A stretch of DNA of 64,000 bases from Nocardia abscessus NBRC 100374 (GCF_000308455.1 NZ_BAFP01000139.1:62001-126000), one strand, 5' to 3'. Positions 41,274-50,432 are shown, numbered from the stretch's first letter. The notes: generated by a model not told the origin, from the sequence alone. Program-made: numbers and translations.

Positions 41274-42488
41274 TCACGTCACCTCCGTCGGGATCGGCGC
41301 GCGTGCCGCCAGCGCGCGCAGGACCGCCTCGGTCAATTCCGGAGCCCCTGCGTCCGGGCGGGCACCGCAATCGATCCCGCGCAGCACGGTGACGGCCAGC
41401 GCTTCCGCGGTGGCGGGCTCGTCCACGACATCGCCGCCACGCCGGGCCAGATAGTCGCGCAAGCGCGGCACCGCCACATCGATCGCCCGGCGGAAGAAGT
41501 CGTAGGTGGCCAGCCAGCGTGTGACCAAGTGACCCGGATGCATGTCCCAGCCCTGGTAGTACCCCCGCCGCAATGCCCGGGCGACCAGCCGGTGGTGGTT
41601 GCGCAGCGCCGCCTCCGGGTCTGCGCCGGGCACGATCTGGGTGGAACCGTCACACAGCCACACCCCGGTCTGCGCGGCCGCCACCTGCATGACCGCCTTC
41701 GCGTAATCGGCGGCCGGGTGGTCGAGCGCTTGGTCCGGCGCGGCGACGCCACAGGCGGCGGTGTAGTCGTAGGTACCGAAATGCAAGGCACTACAGCGGC
41801 CTTCGGAAACAGTGAGCATGGGGGCCACCGGGGCGGTGCCGTCCGCCGCGAGGATCGCCTGCGGACTCTCGATCTGCAATTCGAAGCGCAGGCTGCCCTC
41901 CGCTATGCCGTACGCGCGTTCCAGCCCTACGCACAGCTGAACCAGAGCTGTAACCTGTTGCACGGCACGAATTTTCGGCACGGTGAAGACGAACCCTTCC
42001 GGCACTCCGCCCGCGCTCTCCAACACGAGGTCGAGCGTGCGCAGCGCACGACGACGCTCGTCGCCGGCCAATCCCTTCATCCGGATGCCACTGCGGGCCG
42101 GGCCTTCGCAGCGCCGCGCCCAGGCCGCGAGCACGGCGCCCGCCGCCGAAGCCGCGCGGTCCTCCTCGGCGTCGGCGCGCATGCCGTAGCCGTCCTCGAA
42201 GTCGATACGCAAGTCCTGCACCGGGTCCGCTTCCAGCCGCTTGCGCACGTCGGGCAGCGAGCCGGTCTCGTCCAGCGTGGCCAGCAGATCGTGGTGGCGG
42301 TCGAGCAGTTCGACCGCGGTCGCGCCCCATTCCCCTGGCGTCTCCTCGGCGACCCGGTCGGCCGGGACGTACACCGTATGGATCGGCTGCGACCGGCCAT
42401 TCGATCCGGGATATCTGCGGCGCAGCTCGGCGTCGACCGCGTCGAGCGTCGACTCGATCCGCGCGCGAACGTTCTCCGGAACCTTCAT
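41274..42488 (-). CDS. DUF6986 protein, malate synthase/CitE-type TIM barrel
   Basis: A 404-residue protein of the HpcH/HpaI-malate synthase superfamily (DUF6986). Metal and substrate residues are plausible in LRIDFEDGYG, ELQIESPQAIL and FGTYDYTAACGV, with GWDMHPGHLV near the C-terminus. It is transcribed with xanthine dehydrogenase (ATGA overlap) and just before allantoicase. Ureide breakdown yields glyoxylate, and malate synthase condenses glyoxylate with acetyl-CoA, so a glyoxylate-consuming lyase is a reasonable guess, but no direct evidence identifies the reaction. Confidence 0.85.
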   Translation of the reverse strand: MKVPENVRARIESTLDAVDAELRRRYPGSNGRSQPIHTVYVPADRVAEETPGEWGATAVELLDRHHDLLATLDETGSLPDVRKRLEADPVQDLRIDFEDGYGMRADAEEDRAASAAGAVLAAWARRCEGPARSGIRMKGLAGDERRRALRTLDLVLESAGGVPEGFVFTVPKIRAVQQVTALVQLCVGLERAYGIAEGSLRFELQIESPQAILAADGTAPVAPMLTVSEGRCSALHFGTYDYTAACGVAAPDQALDHPAADYAKAVMQVAAAQTGVWLCDGSTQIVPGADPEAALRNHHRLVARALRRGYYQGWDMHPGHLVTRWLATYDFFRRAIDVAVPRLRDYLARRGGDVVDEPATAEALAVTVLRGIDCGARPDAGAPELTEAVLRALAARAPIPTEVT

Positions 42489-45286
42489 CGTGACCCCTTC
42501 TCCCGCAGGGCGGCCCAGACCCGGTCCGCGGTCATCGGCAAGCGGTCCAGCCGCACGCCCACCGCGTCGCGGATCGCGTTGGCCAAGGCGGGTGCGACCG
42601 GGTTGTACGGCGACTCGCTCATCGACTTGGCGCCCAGCGGGCCGAGCGCGTCGGCCGTCTCGGCGAAGTACACCTCCGTGCGCGGCACGTCGGCGAATTG
42701 CGGCACGTGGTAGTGCCGCAGAATTCGCGCACCGACCACACCGTGCGCACTGCGCATGTCCTCGTACAGCGCCGTGCCGATGGCCTGCGCGGCACCGCCT
42801 TCCACCTGCCCGCGACACTGCACCGGGTTGAGCACCGTGCCCGCGTCGGCGGCCTGGATCGACTGGAGGATGCGCACCGAGCCGGTGCCGGGGTGCACGG
42901 CGACGCGGAAGGCGTGCACGTTGAAGCTCACCGACCTGGGGCTGCCCCCGTGCTCGGCGTGGGCGGTGAGCTCGCCGCCGGTCAACAGTTCCTCCGCGCC
43001 GAGCAGCCGGTCACCGCAGAACACGCCGCCCGGACCGGGCACGCAGTCCCGCTCCGGGACGCCCGTCAGCTCCGCCGCTCTGGCCAGCACGAGCCCGCGC
43101 AACGCGCACGCCGCCGCGTACACGGCTTTGCCCGCGACCACGATGCCGGTGGAGCCGAAGGCGCCGGTGTCGTAGTCCACCAGGTCGGTGTCGGCGTGCC
43201 GGATCACGATGCGGGCGACCTCGGTGTCCAGCGCGGTGGCCGCGAGCTGGGCGTGCACCGTCGTCGTGCCGTTGCCGAATTCCGCCGTGCCCACCCGGAT
43301 CTCGTAGCGGCCGTCGGGCAGCAGCGACACCGCCGCCGCGGACCGGTGCCCACGCGGCGGGACGGTCGCGATCATCGCGGCGGCCATGCCGGTGCCGACC
43401 CGCCACTCCGGGCCGGGCGCGTGCACGTCGTTGCCGCGCAGCAGCGCCCGTTCGGCGAGATCGAGACATTGGTCCAGGCCGTAGCTGCCGAAGATCAGGT
43501 CGCCTTCGTTCACCGCGGCGCCGACGAACCGGTCACCGGGCGCCACGACGTTGCGGCGGCGCAGTTCGAACGGATCCATGCCGATCGCGTGCGCGAGCTC
43601 GTCCAAGGCCGACTCGACTCCGAAGATCACCTGGCCGAGGCCGTAACCGCGGAACGCCCCGGAGGGAACGTTGTTGGTGTAGACCGCCTGCGCGTCGACC
43701 CGCTTGTTGGCACAGCGGTACAGCTCGACGGACTCACCGACGCCGTGGTACATCACCCCGCCGCTGTGATTGCCGTAGGCGCCGGTGTCGGCGAGCACGT
43801 CGACGGCCAAGGCGGTCAGCACACCGTGGGCGTCGGCTCCCACCGTCACCGCGACCCGCATCGGATGCCTGCACGTCGCGGAGGTGAACTCGTCGGAGCG
43901 AGAGAACTCGTACTGCACCGGACGGCCGGTCCGCAGCACGGCCAGCGCGATCAGGTCCTCGGCCAGCATCTCCTGCTTCGCGCCGAATCCGCCGCCGACC
44001 CTGGCCGCGAACACCCGCACCTGAGCCGAGGTCAATCCGAACAGGCGGCACAGTTCGTCGCGCACCAGGAACGGCACCTGGGTGCTGCACCGGATGACCA
44101 GCCGTCCGGCGTCGTCCAGCCATCCGACTCCGCCGTGCGTCTCCAGGTGCACGTGCTGTGCGCGCGGCGAATACCAGACACCGCGCACCACGTGGGCGGC
44201 GGCGGCCAGACCGGCCGCGACGTCGCCCACCTCGCCGTGCAGCTCGGCGACCAGGTTGCGGCCGGGATCGGTGATCCGAGCCGAGGCCGGTTTGTCGCCG
44301 TGCAGTTTCGGCGCGTCGGCGCGCAGCGCGTCCCGCGGATCGAACACCGCGGGCATGGTCTCGTAGTCGACGACCAGCAGACGGCACGCTTCGCGCGCGA
44401 TCGCGACGCTGTCGGCCACCACCGCGGCCACCCGCTGCCCGGCGAATCGGACGGTCCGGTCGAGCACGTAGGTGTCGTCCGGGTCGTCGGTGCGAAGTTC
44501 ATGCCGCGCGGTGGAGAACGGCACGTCCGGTGCGTCGGCATAGGTGAATACCGCGTGCACGCCGGGCAGCGCCTCGGCGGCGGCGGTGCCGATCGCGCGG
44601 ATGCGCGCGTGGGGGTGCGGACTCGTCAGCACCGCGAGGTGCAGCGGGGCGGTCGGCGGAGCAGAGACATCGCCCGTTCGCGGTCCGCCCTCCTCCCGGG
44701 ATTCGACCGGCGGCAGATCCAGGGTGAACGGCTCGCTACCGCAGACGATGCGCGGCCCGGCCGGAGCGCCGACACCGGCGCCCGCGGCGGACGTCTCGGT
44801 TCGATCGGGGGCGACGGCGGCAGGATCGTCCGGGGTGAGCGGCTCACCCAGCGCGGCGCGGATGGCGCGGTACCCCGTGCAGCGGCAGAGATTTCCCTTC
44901 ATGAGTTCGGCGAGCTCGTCGCCGGACATGCCGGCCTGTTCACCGGCGGCGCATCCCAGCCCTGCCGCCGTGACCACCATGCCCGCGGTGCAGAACCCAC
45001 ATTGGAACGCGGCCTTGTCGACGAATCGGCGCTGCACCGGGTGCGGGTGCTCGGGGGTGCCCAGCCCGGCCGCGGTGGTGACGGAACGTCCGGCGGCGCG
45101 ATAGGCGGGGACGACGCAGGAGTGCACTGTCATTCCGTCCACCAGCACCGAGCAGGCCCCGCAATCGCCCGTATCGCACCCCTTCTTCACCGCCGTGGCG
45201 CCGCTGTCCCGCAGCACGGAACGCAGGCATTGGCCCGGCCGCGCGTCGATCTCGACGGACCTGCCGTCCACCTCGAATCGCATCAC
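42485..45286 (-). CDS. Xanthine dehydrogenase, fused 2Fe-2S and molybdopterin subunit
   Basis: A 933-residue protein joining two subunits that are often separate. Residues about 1-160 are the [2Fe-2S] module, with CDTGDCGACSVLVDG and CGFCTAGM/CRCTGY for the two clusters. An acidic/Pro linker of about 50 residues follows, then the aldehyde oxidase/xanthine dehydrogenase molybdopterin domain with GGFGAKQE, PSGAFRGYGLGQ and the C-terminal KSMSESP region carrying the likely catalytic Glu. It oxidises hypoxanthine/xanthine toward urate. It overlaps the FAD gene (upstream) and DUF6986 (downstream) by four bases each. Substrate inferred from the surrounding urate genes. Confidence 0.92.
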   Translation of the reverse strand: MMRFEVDGRSVEIDARPGQCLRSVLRDSGATAVKKGCDTGDCGACSVLVDGMTVHSCVVPAYRAAGRSVTTAAGLGTPEHPHPVQRRFVDKAAFQCGFCTAGMVVTAAGLGCAAGEQAGMSGDELAELMKGNLCRCTGYRAIRAALGEPLTPDDPAAVAPDRTETSAAGAGVGAPAGPRIVCGSEPFTLDLPPVESREEGGPRTGDVSAPPTAPLHLAVLTSPHPHARIRAIGTAAAEALPGVHAVFTYADAPDVPFSTARHELRTDDPDDTYVLDRTVRFAGQRVAAVVADSVAIAREACRLLVVDYETMPAVFDPRDALRADAPKLHGDKPASARITDPGRNLVAELHGEVGDVAAGLAAAAHVVRGVWYSPRAQHVHLETHGGVGWLDDAGRLVIRCSTQVPFLVRDELCRLFGLTSAQVRVFAARVGGGFGAKQEMLAEDLIALAVLRTGRPVQYEFSRSDEFTSATCRHPMRVAVTVGADAHGVLTALAVDVLADTGAYGNHSGGVMYHGVGESVELYRCANKRVDAQAVYTNNVPSGAFRGYGLGQVIFGVESALDELAHAIGMDPFELRRRNVVAPGDRFVGAAVNEGDLIFGSYGLDQCLDLAERALLRGNDVHAPGPEWRVGTGMAAAMIATVPPRGHRSAAAVSLLPDGRYEIRVGTAEFGNGTTTVHAQLAATALDTEVARIVIRHADTDLVDYDTGAFGSTGIVVAGKAVYAAACALRGLVLARAAELTGVPERDCVPGPGGVFCGDRLLGAEELLTGGELTAHAEHGGSPRSVSFNVHAFRVAVHPGTGSVRILQSIQAADAGTVLNPVQCRGQVEGGAAQAIGTALYEDMRSAHGVVGARILRHYHVPQFADVPRTEVYFAETADALGPLGAKSMSESPYNPVAPALANAIRDAVGVRLDRLPMTADRVWAALREKGSR

Positions 45287-46125
45287 GGCCCCCGCAGTTC
45301 CCCGGCGACCTCACCGGCGAGCCGCCCCGCGACGTGCCTGCGCCACTGCGGCGACCCGTGCGGATCGTCGAACCAGAGCGCGGAATCGATCGTGACCAGG
45401 GCGTCGCGCAGCGCACCCTCGCTCGGCGGCGTGGCGAAGTCCAGCACAACGGGCCTCGTGGTGGCGGCCGTGATGGTAACCGCGCTGCGGCCGCCGGGTT
45501 CGCGCCGCCCCATCACCACGGCGCCGGACCGGCCGAGCGGCGCGAGCGCGATCTTCCGGAAGCTGGTGCGCGCCAACAGGCTCGACCGCGGCAGGCGAAT
45601 CGATCGCAACACCTCCCCGGGTCGCAGCACCGTGCGGCCGGGACCGATGACGAACTCGCGCAGCGGGATATGCCGATCGCCTCCGCCCGCTGCCCACACC
45701 ACCGCCATCCCGTCCAGCGCCACCAGCGCGCCGAGCACCGCGCCCGCGGGCAACGCGAGACAGACGTTGCCGCCGACGGTGGCGGTGCGCCAGATCTTGT
45801 GCGAGGCCAGCAGTGCCCGGCAGGACTGCGCGAACAGCGCGGTCCCCGGCCACAGCTCGCGCAACACCGGCGTCCCCAGCTCACGTCCCGGTCCGGCTCC
45901 GGCGAACTCGGCCAGGGTGCAGGTCGCGGCGATCTCCAGTCCGTCGTCCACGATCTCGAACGCGGGCCACCCCAGGCCGGTGATGTCGACCAGGCGCACC
46001 AGCTGCTCCTGCGGTTCGGAGAACAGGAAGGTCCCTCCGGCGAGCACCGCGGTCGAAGGGCCGAGCACCGCCAGGTCGTCGCGCTCGCGCGCGAGGACCA
46101 CCTCGCGAATCGTGTCCAGGTCCAC
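45283..46125 (-). CDS. Xanthine dehydrogenase FAD-binding subunit
   Basis: A 280-residue FAD_binding_5/CO_deh_flav_C protein carrying electrons from the Fe-S clusters to NAD. Motifs are VLAGGTFLFS (FAD pyrophosphate loop) and TATVGGNVCLALPAG. It overlaps the start of the fused subunit by four bases, so the operon order is FAD, FeS-Mo, DUF6986, then allantoicase. The start at GTG 46125 (MDLDTIREVVLAR) lies close to GAGGTGAGAC. A shared regulatory element is found about 55-90 bp upstream. Confidence 0.92.
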   Translation of the reverse strand: MDLDTIREVVLARERDDLAVLGPSTAVLAGGTFLFSEPQEQLVRLVDITGLGWPAFEIVDDGLEIAATCTLAEFAGAGPGRELGTPVLRELWPGTALFAQSCRALLASHKIWRTATVGGNVCLALPAGAVLGALVALDGMAVVWAAGGGDRHIPLREFVIGPGRTVLRPGEVLRSIRLPRSSLLARTSFRKIALAPLGRSGAVVMGRREPGGRSAVTITAATTRPVVLDFATPPSEGALRDALVTIDSALWFDDPHGSPQWRRHVAGRLAGEVAGELRGP

Positions 46126-46177
46126 GTCTCACCTCGTTCCTGCCTCTCCGTCACCGTAGAGCCAGTCGGTTGCCGCT

Positions 46178-46216
46178 GTATTGCGCGCGACGCATGTCAG
46201 ATTGCGCGGCCGTTAC
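46178..46216 (-). promoter_or_regulatory. Shared GTAAC/GCAAT element upstream of the xanthine dehydrogenase operon
   Basis: Read toward the operon: GTAAC, six bases, GCAAT, seven bases, GCGTC, four bases, GCAAT. The same order and nearly the same spacing occur at 55192-55229 before the ABC transporter operon, including the stretch GCGCAATCTG. The helical spacing of GTAAC and GCAAT (11 bp) resembles the a/b half-site layout of actinobacterial GlnR boxes, but the sequence is not the consensus. Confidence 0.6.
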
Positions 46217-46543
46217 CTCGCCGCACGACGACCACCCGCGGCCCGGGAACCGTCCCGGCCGAGCGTTCTGCGGGCGTGCCGTCCACACACCACGGCTCCC
46301 GCCCGCCTCGACAGGCCGTACGAGCCGACACTGCTTCAGTATTGCGCGTCCGGCCTGACCAGGCACGACACCTCGCCCACCAGTCGCGAGGGAACTTCGG
46401 CCACGCGGCAGCGCCTTCAGGGGCGCGGTGCACCCAGCATTCCGGTCCGCGCTCGAATGCGCGGGTGTCGCGGCACCGCAGTCGATGTACCCGGCCGTCC
46501 GGTCCACGATCGACTTCGAGCACGCCGCCCCCGGTCGAGTCGC
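46217..46543. other. Intergenic region without a supported gene
   Basis: About 330 bp between the xanthine dehydrogenase control element and the end of the 8-oxoguanine deaminase gene. Open frames are shadow-like. No clear terminator, repeat or RNA is seen beyond small GC-rich stems. Confidence 0.5.
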
Positions 46544-47896
46544 TCACCCCGCTTTCGCGAGCAACGCCGCCTGGGCTCGCGCCACCTCGACGGCGATCAC
46601 GTCCGTGTCTACCGTCCGCACCTCGCCCTCGCGCACCACCTCACGCCCGTTGACCAGCAGCGCGGCCAGCGGCGGGGCCGAGCCGAGCACCAGGGCGGTC
46701 ACCGGATCCGCGATCCCGGCGTGCGCGGCCGTGTCCAGCCGCCACAGCGCCAGATCCGCCAGCTTGCCCACCTCGATCGAACCGATCTCGGCCGCCCTGC
46801 CCAGCACTCGCGCGCCGCCCATGGTGGCCAGTTCCAGCGCGGTGCGTACGGTCATCGCCCGCGGTCCGCCCCGGTTGCGCGCCCACAGCAGCGCGTGGCG
46901 TGGCTCTTCGATCATCGAACCGGCCTCGTTGCTCGCCGCTCCGTCTACGCCGAGCCCCACCGGGACGCCCGCGCGCACCAGATCGGCGGTGCGGGCGACG
47001 CCCGCGCCCAGCCGCGCGTTCGAGGTGGGGCAATGCGCCACGCCGGTACCGGTTCGCGCCAGCGCGTCGATCGCGCCGTCGTCCAGGTGGACGGCGTGCG
47101 CGTACCAGACGTCCGGACCGAACCAGCCGAGCCGCTCCAGGTATTGCGCGGGCGTGCAGCCGAAAGTCGCCGCGCAGTAGTCCTGCTCGTCGACGGTCTC
47201 GGCGAGGTGGGTGTGCAGCCGGACTCCGGTGGCGCGGGCCAGCGCGGCCGACTCGCGCAGCAGTTCCGGCGTGACCGAGAACGGCGAGCAGGGCGCCAGC
47301 GCGATCCGCACCATGGCGTCGAACGACGGGTCGTGCCAGCGTGCGACGGCCTCCGCGCTCGCGGCGAGGATGTCGTCGAGACGCTCCACCAAGTGATCGG
47401 GCGGCAACCCGCCCGCGCTCACCCCCAGGTCCATCGATCCACGACAGGGGTGGAAGCGCAGGCCCACCTGCGCCGCCGCGGCGATCTCGGCGGCGAGCGG
47501 GTCACCGCCGTCGCGCGGGAACACGTAGTGGTGATCGGTGGTGGTGGTGCACCCGGTGCGCGCGAGCGCGGCGAGCGCACCCGTGGCGGCCACGCGCACC
47601 CCGTCCTCATCGATGCCCGCCCAGGCCGGGTAGAGCGTGGTGAGCCATTCGAACAGCGTGTGGTCGGTGGCCAGGCCGCGGGTGATCCATTGATAGAGAT
47701 GGTGGTGGGTGTTCACCAGCCCTGGCGTCAGCAGGCAGCCGTGCCCGTCCACGCGCCGCGCATCCGGGTCGAGGTCCGGCGCGTCGCCCGCGCCGACCGC
47801 GTCGATCCGGTTGCCCCGCACCACGACGTAGCCGCGGTCGTACTCGGTCCCGTGCGCGTCGACGGTCGCGACGGCACAGTCCGCGATGACGGTCAC
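46544..47896 (-). CDS. 8-oxoguanine deaminase-like amidohydrolase
   Basis: A 450-residue metal-dependent deaminase of the ATZ/TRZ-guanine deaminase group. The metal-binding LLTPGLVNTHHHLYQW, the TDHHYVFP segment, HLAETVDEQDY and GLGVDGAASNE match the 8-oxoguanine deaminase subgroup, which yields urate directly. Guanine or other aminopurines are alternatives. The GTG at 47896 overlaps the urate oxidase stop (GTGA), so it is the last gene of the operon OHCU decarboxylase, HIU hydrolase, urate oxidase, deaminase. Feeding urate into the next enzyme fits this context. Confidence 0.87.
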   Translation of the reverse strand: MTVIADCAVATVDAHGTEYDRGYVVVRGNRIDAVGAGDAPDLDPDARRVDGHGCLLTPGLVNTHHHLYQWITRGLATDHTLFEWLTTLYPAWAGIDEDGVRVAATGALAALARTGCTTTTDHHYVFPRDGGDPLAAEIAAAAQVGLRFHPCRGSMDLGVSAGGLPPDHLVERLDDILAASAEAVARWHDPSFDAMVRIALAPCSPFSVTPELLRESAALARATGVRLHTHLAETVDEQDYCAATFGCTPAQYLERLGWFGPDVWYAHAVHLDDGAIDALARTGTGVAHCPTSNARLGAGVARTADLVRAGVPVGLGVDGAASNEAGSMIEEPRHALLWARNRGGPRAMTVRTALELATMGGARVLGRAAEIGSIEVGKLADLALWRLDTAAHAGIADPVTALVLGSAPPLAALLVNGREVVREGEVRTVDTDVIAVEVARAQAALLAKAG

Positions 47897-48798
47897 CTGG
47901 TCCACGCGGGGCCCGCTTCCGGCGCGTCGGCACGTGCCACGGTGGCGTGGATCAGCCCGTAGGGGCGGTCGTCGGCGTGGTAGACCTCGCCGCGGTTCTC
48001 GAGGCCGAAGCGGGCGAGGTCGTAGTCGAAGTGGTGTTTGTTCGGCGCCGCGAGCCGGATCTCGGCCAGCACCGGGTACGCCGTCAGCGCGGCCTTGCCC
48101 ATCTCGAACAGCGTCTGCTGTAGCGCCTTGGAGTGCAGCGTCGCGAAGGTCTCCACCAACCGCGCCCGCACTCCGGTGTAGACCTCGTCCCAGTCGACGC
48201 CTTCGCTGCCCGCGAAGCGCCACTCGGCGACCAGCGAGGTGGCCAGCATTCGATCGTTGGTCGGCGCGAGCACGGTGAAGTCGTCGGTCAGGAAGTCCGC
48301 GAATTCCGAGCCGGTCGACTTCAGGATGGTGAGGTCCTTCACCCCGCCGACCACCCAGGCCCGCCGATCGGCGCCGCTACCGGTCACGGTGACCGCCGCG
48401 GTGCGCACCTCGGTCCCCCGGCGCACCCAGGTGTGGTCGTGCTCGACGCCACCGACCGAAACCCGCTCCCAGGCGTATTCGTCGACCTCGACGCGTGCGC
48501 TGCGCACCGGCTCGATCTCGGCGACGAAATGGTCGGCCAGCGCCAGCGCGTAGTCCTCGATGGTCCGCAGCCCCGCCCGCTTCGCGAAGGCGTAGGCGGT
48601 GTGCTTCTGCGAGTCGGTGGGCAGGACCTTCGCCTGGTCACCCGCGATGTACGCGTCGGCGAAGTCGCCGCGCAGCACGGTGGAGACGTTCACGTCCCGG
48701 ATTTCGTGCCGTGCGCCCTCCCGGTAGATCCGGACGATCCGGTTCTCCGCCTTGCCGTATCGGTGGTCGGTCAGCACGATCGGCCCGGTCAGTTCCAT
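47893..48798 (-). CDS. pucL: Urate oxidase (factor-independent urate hydroxylase)
   Basis: A 301-residue cofactor-free uricase converting urate and O2 to 5-hydroxyisourate and H2O2. It has two T-fold halves: YGKAENRIVRIYR with the catalytic Lys, LPTDSQKHTAYAFAK with the catalytic Thr region, LTILKSTGSEFADF, and the C-terminal NKHHFDYDLARFGLEN. The length fits the family. It lies seven bases after the HIU hydrolase stop, so the two successive enzymes are co-translated. Start ATG 48798. Confidence 0.96.
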   Translation of the reverse strand: MELTGPIVLTDHRYGKAENRIVRIYREGARHEIRDVNVSTVLRGDFADAYIAGDQAKVLPTDSQKHTAYAFAKRAGLRTIEDYALALADHFVAEIEPVRSARVEVDEYAWERVSVGGVEHDHTWVRRGTEVRTAAVTVTGSGADRRAWVVGGVKDLTILKSTGSEFADFLTDDFTVLAPTNDRMLATSLVAEWRFAGSEGVDWDEVYTGVRARLVETFATLHSKALQQTLFEMGKAALTAYPVLAEIRLAAPNKHHFDYDLARFGLENRGEVYHADDRPYGLIHATVARADAPEAGPAWTR

Positions 48799-48805
48799 GC
48801 TCGGC

Positions 48806-49123
48806 TCAGCTCCCTCGATAGGTGGAAAAGGCGAACGGCGACAACAGCAACGGGACGTGATAGTGCCGCTCCTCGGTGACGACGAACGCGACGGCCACCT
48901 CGGGAAAGAAGGTTTCGACGTCACGGCCCGCGAAGTAGGCGCCGGTGTCGAACACCAGGCGATAGGTTCCGGGTGCGAGCGCTTCGCCCAGTGCCCCGAC
49001 CCGTCCGTCGACATCCGTTTCGCCCGAATCGAGTCGCCGATCCTGCCGGTACAACGTCACCGTGACGCCCGCGGCGGGCGCACCGAGCATCGCGTCCAGC
49101 ACGTGGGTGCTCAGTGTGCTCAT
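48806..49123 (-). CDS. uraH: 5-hydroxyisourate hydrolase
   Basis: A 105-residue transthyretin-like hydrolase acting on 5-hydroxyisourate. The catalytic residues are in STHVLD (His), the central Arg of DGRVG, and the C-terminal HYHVPLLLSPFAFSTYRGS with the YRGS signature. The full length fits the family. Start ATG 49123. It stands between OHCU decarboxylase and urate oxidase, in pathway order. Confidence 0.96.
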   Translation of the reverse strand: MSTLSTHVLDAMLGAPAAGVTVTLYRQDRRLDSGETDVDGRVGALGEALAPGTYRLVFDTGAYFAGRDVETFFPEVAVAFVVTEERHYHVPLLLSPFAFSTYRGS

Positions 49124-49169
49124 GACCGCGCCTCGCCGGCGCTCGGCTCCGTCATGACCACGGGCGCAT

Positions 49170-49673
49170 TCATGACCGCTGCTCCAGCAGCGCGCGCAGC
49201 CGGATGCGGTTGATCTTCCCCAGTTCTGTTCGCACGACACGCCTTTCGGTCTCGGGATCATTGCGCAGCCGGGCGTTGAGCAGTGCGAGCAACTCCTCGG
49301 CCGATCTTCCGCTCGCGCACACCAGGTAGATATGCCCGAACCGTTCCTCATAGGCACGGTTGCCCGCGGCGAGTGCCGCGCGTACCGCGTCGGCCGCTCC
49401 CGCCACCCCTGCCTGCTCCCGGGCCGACGCGGCGGAGTGCGGCCGCTCCCCGATCCTGGGATGCCCCGCGAGCGCCGAGTCGAGTTCGGCCTCCGGCAGT
49501 CGCGCCGACGCCGCGTCCGCCGCGTCGAGCAGCGCCGCCACGCTGCGGTACGGACGGCCCTCGACCAGCGACCGCGCGAAGCCCGGCGACGAGCAGCAGC
49601 CGAGCACCGCCCGGTAGGCCGCCTCGTCGGACAGCGCGTCGAACGCCGCGATTCCGGCTCGCTGATCCGTCAT
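49170..49673 (-). CDS. uraD: OHCU decarboxylase
   Basis: A 167-residue helical enzyme that decarboxylates 2-oxo-4-hydroxy-4-carboxy-5-ureidoimidazoline to S-allantoin. It has the LGCCSSPGFARSLVEGRPY N-terminal block and the catalytic histidine in AGHPRIGE, plus YEERFGHIYLVCASGRS and the C-terminal RRVVRTELGKINRIRL helix. The ATG at 49673 (MTDQRAGIAAF) fits the family start; longer frames are rejected. It is the first gene of the operon with HIU hydrolase, urate oxidase and the deaminase, and is divergent from the MocA-like gene. Confidence 0.94.
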   Translation of the reverse strand: MTDQRAGIAAFDALSDEAAYRAVLGCCSSPGFARSLVEGRPYRSVAALLDAADAASARLPEAELDSALAGHPRIGERPHSAASAREQAGVAGAADAVRAALAAGNRAYEERFGHIYLVCASGRSAEELLALLNARLRNDPETERRVVRTELGKINRIRLRALLEQRS

Positions 49674-49822
49674 CGGACCAGCATCGAATACGACCCGGTG
49701 AGCCGCCACCGGAACGGGATGGATCACCATCGGCGTGTCGCGCACACCGACACGACGGGAATACGTCTGAGCACCGGATTTCCATCGTGCGGCGCAGACC
49801 GCCCGGTATTACCTTCTTAGCT

Positions 49823-50419
49823 ATGGCTGACCCTGATCGCCCGGTCGTCGCACCGTGCGCGGGCATCGTGCTCGCCGCAGGCGCCGGGACCCGCTACGGC
49901 AAACCCAAAGTGCTCGCCGAGGGCGGCGCCTGGCTGCGCGCGACGGTCACCGCGCTGCGCGACGGGGGGTGCGATCCGGTCATCGTGGTCCTCGGCGCGA
50001 CCGGCCCGAAACCAGAGATCGTCGACCTGCCGCCGAACGTGCGCCACGTGTGGGCGGCCGACTGGGCTACCGGGCTGAGCGCCTCACTGCGGGCGGGTCT
50101 GATCGCGGCGGCGAGCACCCCGGCCCGCTACGCCGCGATCATGCCGGTGGACACCCCCGATGTCGGCGCCGACGTGGTGGCCCGGGTGCTCACCGCCGCG
50201 CTCGCGGCCCCGAGCGGCCTGGCGCGCGCTGTGTTCCACAACACACCTGGGCACCCCGTTGTTATAACCCACAAGCACTGGAATGCGATTTCTGGGTCGG
50301 CATCAGGAGATTCCGGAGCCCGCGCCTATTTGACCGGCAGAAACGATATGGTGTGCGTCACGTGCGACGATTTGGCGACGGGCGTCGATCGTGACTTCCC
50401 GGCCACGACCGCACGGTGA
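49823..50419 (+). CDS. MocA-like nucleotidyltransferase
   Basis: A 198-residue NTP-transferase of the MobA/MocA fold: GIVLAAGAGTRYGKPK (about residues 13-28) is the nucleotide loop, and MPVDTPDV carries a metal-binding Asp. Such proteins make molybdopterin cytosine dinucleotide for xanthine dehydrogenase-family enzymes, which fits its place beside xdhC and opposite the urate operon. The ATG at 49823 has no ribosome site; TATTAC lies 11 bases upstream, so the transcript may be nearly leaderless. Confidence 0.87.
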   Translation: MADPDRPVVAPCAGIVLAAGAGTRYGKPKVLAEGGAWLRATVTALRDGGCDPVIVVLGATGPKPEIVDLPPNVRHVWAADWATGLSASLRAGLIAAASTPARYAAIMPVDTPDVGADVVARVLTAALAAPSGLARAVFHNTPGHPVVITHKHWNAISGSASGDSGARAYLTGRNDMVCVTCDDLATGVDRDFPATTAR

Positions 50420-50432
50420 TCGGAGCTAGCTG

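Noticed and set aside
42698..46159. Very long plus-strand open frame opposite the xanthine dehydrogenase genes
   Set aside because: It mirrors high-GC third-position bias on the antisense strand, is rich in His/Arg/Gly, has no family motif or ribosome site, and the minus-strand genes are unambiguous.
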